Origin: Camarhynchus parvulus
Lineage: Eukaryota > Chordata > Aves > Passeriformes > Thraupidae
NCBI RefSeq assembly: GCF_901933205.1
Contig: NC_044581.1
Location: 12,528,501-12,592,500 of the forward strand
Direction of reading: 5' to 3'
Length of the DNA stretch: 64,000 nucleotides
Shown: piece by piece, positions 62,047-64,000 of the stretch
How the letters are laid out: every line of letters starts with the position of its first letter
How positions within the stretch are numbered: position 1 is the stretch's first letter
Position numbers and translations under genes: made by a program
The notes under the pieces: model-generated
Databases searched by the model: none
What the model was told of the DNA's origin: nothing
What the model saw: the letters and a program-made list of their open reading frames with translations, nothing else

Positions 62047-63849
62047 ATTTGCTTATTTTTAGTCACATGAAGTAAAAGAATTGGTTGTTTGCCAAGACGA
62101 AAAACCAACAAACAAAAACCCCAAAGCAACCACAACATTGTACCTTTCCTTGCTTTTAAAAAACATTTCCTTGTAAGTGTAACTAATGATGTGGGTTTTT
62201 CATAGAAGCCTGTGATTCAGTGTTAAACCAACAGCACATCAAAGAATAAAAGAGACTGGTTTATTGTGTGTTTTCCTATTTAATTTTACTCTTGTTCAGA
62301 TTTTGGAAGACTTTGTGGTGTGAAAACATTAAAAATGATGCTTCTTATAAAGGAATGCAGGAGAATAAGGTCTTTAACTCAGCATGCTTGTGCAATAGCA
62401 TTGGTTGAGCTGCAGTCTGGGCTCACAAACAACCTTACTTAAAAAAAAAGCAAGGTTTACATTTTATAAATATTTCTGCCTCTCTTTCTCTTTCTTTTGC
62501 AATACCTAACGTACGCTGTCTGTTCTGCTGTTAACTCCCTGATGCAGAATTCCTAAGTTTGGGCTAATAGAAAATTTGGAGGATTCTTCATTATCTGAAC
62601 CTCTTGAGAAATACCAAATATGTTCCAGTAATTGTGGTGTAGTACAACAGGGAGTCACACTGGCAGTTTGTTGGAAAGGGTTTTTCCTGTAGTTATGAAA
62701 ACCATACAACTATTAAAATCCCCAAAACTGAAACCACTGGGATTACTCACATACTTACAGTTAAGCGCATGCCTAAAGGTAGATAGATTCAGCATGGCAT
62801 TTTTGACTGGCATTTGATTCCTAGCTTGAGAATAAGAGGAAAAACTCAAACCATTCCTCAGTTGCTTCAGTCCTGTGCAGCCTTTTAATTCTTTATTTAC
62901 ATGCTGGTGTATGCTGGGCTCTGGTTCATGACAGAAGCACCTGGGTTTGTTGTAAAGCAAATTATTGTCAATAAAGAAAAGTTTGCAAAATAGTAAGATA
63001 CTCCAGGCTACTAGAAGAGACTTGGAGTCAGATTTTTCCCCTTCTGCCTCTGCCATGGCTCCTGGAAGAAGGAGCATGTGTCAATTTTTTTTTCTCCCTC
63101 TCTCAATGTTTTCTATCTCAGTAGTATGCAAAGAGGATATAACATTTGTGCCTTGGAGAGTAGAGTGAATTTATTAAACACTGGGAGATGCTGGATAGGT
63201 GAAAGTGAAATGTAACACCGATGTTATGGTTCAGGTCATAATATTTGGATTTGCTTTGTGGTTGTTTCATTTTCGCTATTATAGATGATGTTTTTCCTGT
63301 TAACTCTGTTGTATAAAATGGAAAGTGATGCTTGATTTCTAGTTCGAGTGTAGAGACTTCTTTCCTTGCTGTGCAGCCTTTACTGAGAAGGTGCTGGTTA
63401 CCTTGCTCTTCTGTCCACAAGGTAGCAATAGTTCCAGCTCTCTGTGTTCCTCAGTTTCTCTCTTAAAATCTTTCTTTTATGAAATATTTTCAATCTTTAA
63501 TGTGACTTGCTCTTGGAAGGCATTGGTGTATGCCTACAAGTGTACTGATATATCACCCTAAGCAGTTAGTTAGCCCACCTGTTCTTCTTGTGAAACTAAA
63601 TGCATTTTGCACCTATGAAACTGTCTGAGCAATTTGCTTTGAGCCAAAATTTGGAAATATGAAGGTTGTCGAGGGTAACTAATGAGAAAAATGTTTTTGT
63701 TACACTTTCTTAAAGAAGATTCATTTGCACTAGTATCAATATGTGGGGGAATTTAATTTTAAAACCAGCCCCAGCCACTTTATAGAAAAATATAATGCAG
63801 TACATAAACTCACTTTAGACACTACTTATTCTACTGTGTCCCATTAGTT

Positions 63850-63918
63850 GATGTTTACACAGTGCTTTGAAAATGTAAAGCGCTATATAAGTGCTTATTA
63901 TTACTACATTATTATTAT
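63850..63918 (+). mobile_element. MIR/CORE-SINE or L2-type 3' tail remnant
   Basis: AAAGCGCTATATAAGTGCTT followed by attattactacattattatta resembles the 3' tail shared by MIR/CORE-SINE and LINE-2-related elements, which ends in a short TTA-rich repeat. The 5' portion is not recognised, so this is either a degraded copy or a conserved fragment. The identification is from memory of the family pattern. Confidence 0.45.
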
Positions 63919-64000
63919 TCTCCCTCTTGAAAAAAGACCCTCTAGGGAGAGGGAGACTTGCTCTGCATTTCTTCCCTAGTGCAGATCCCACAAGAAGTAT

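Larger units (their letters stand above)
48941..64000 (+). other. ZNF423: ZNF423 intron 1 (runs off the window)
   Basis: About 15 kb from the exon 1 donor to the window end, with no further ZNF423 exon recognised. The first 400 bases remain CpG-rich. The rest is AT-leaning with many homeodomain-like TAATTA or ATTAAT motifs, for example in 54.2-54.56 kb, the kind of sequence often seen in developmental enhancers. A GC-rich patch at 59.0-59.2 kb leaves open frames in several phases without protein character. No gene nested in the intron was recognised on either strand. Confidence 0.8.

Overview
The window looks like a gene-poor stretch of an amniote nuclear genome, most likely a bird. I see an intron-bearing zinc-finger gene start inside a vertebrate-type CpG island, long AT-leaning non-coding sequence, and very few recognisable interspersed repeats for 64 kb. 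The species cannot be told from the sequence. There are no bacterial, plasmid or phage genes here; nearly all long open frames lie in GC-rich islands and lack protein-like features or an ATG.

The one gene I identify firmly is ZNF423 (Zfp423/OAZ/Ebfaz). Its first coding exon lies on the + strand at 48901-48940, encodes MSRRKQAKPRSVK and ends in a consensus donor. It sits inside a CpG island (about 47.3-49.3 kb). Everything from 48941 to the right end is its first intron. The same island carries a perfect minus-strand splice donor at 47950/47951, suggesting a divergent transcript from a bidirectional promoter.

At the left end, about 3.1-4.9 kb, several + strand exon-like segments with good splice sites and two possible poly(A) signals suggest the 3' end of an unidentified transcript. 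Two segments join in frame to give a short C-terminus ending in RKTLDLFF, which resembles a PCNA-interacting (PIP-box) tail.

Between these two genes lie about 42 kb with no recognised gene but with two orphan CpG islands (12.4-14.1 kb and 38.5-39.5 kb). The first contains seven tandem 35-bp units. The interval also holds minisatellites, homopolymer runs and a striking 85-nt near-perfect hairpin at 9600-9684. This layout, a long upstream non-coding domain leading to a developmental transcription factor, fits a regulatory landscape, but that role is inferred.
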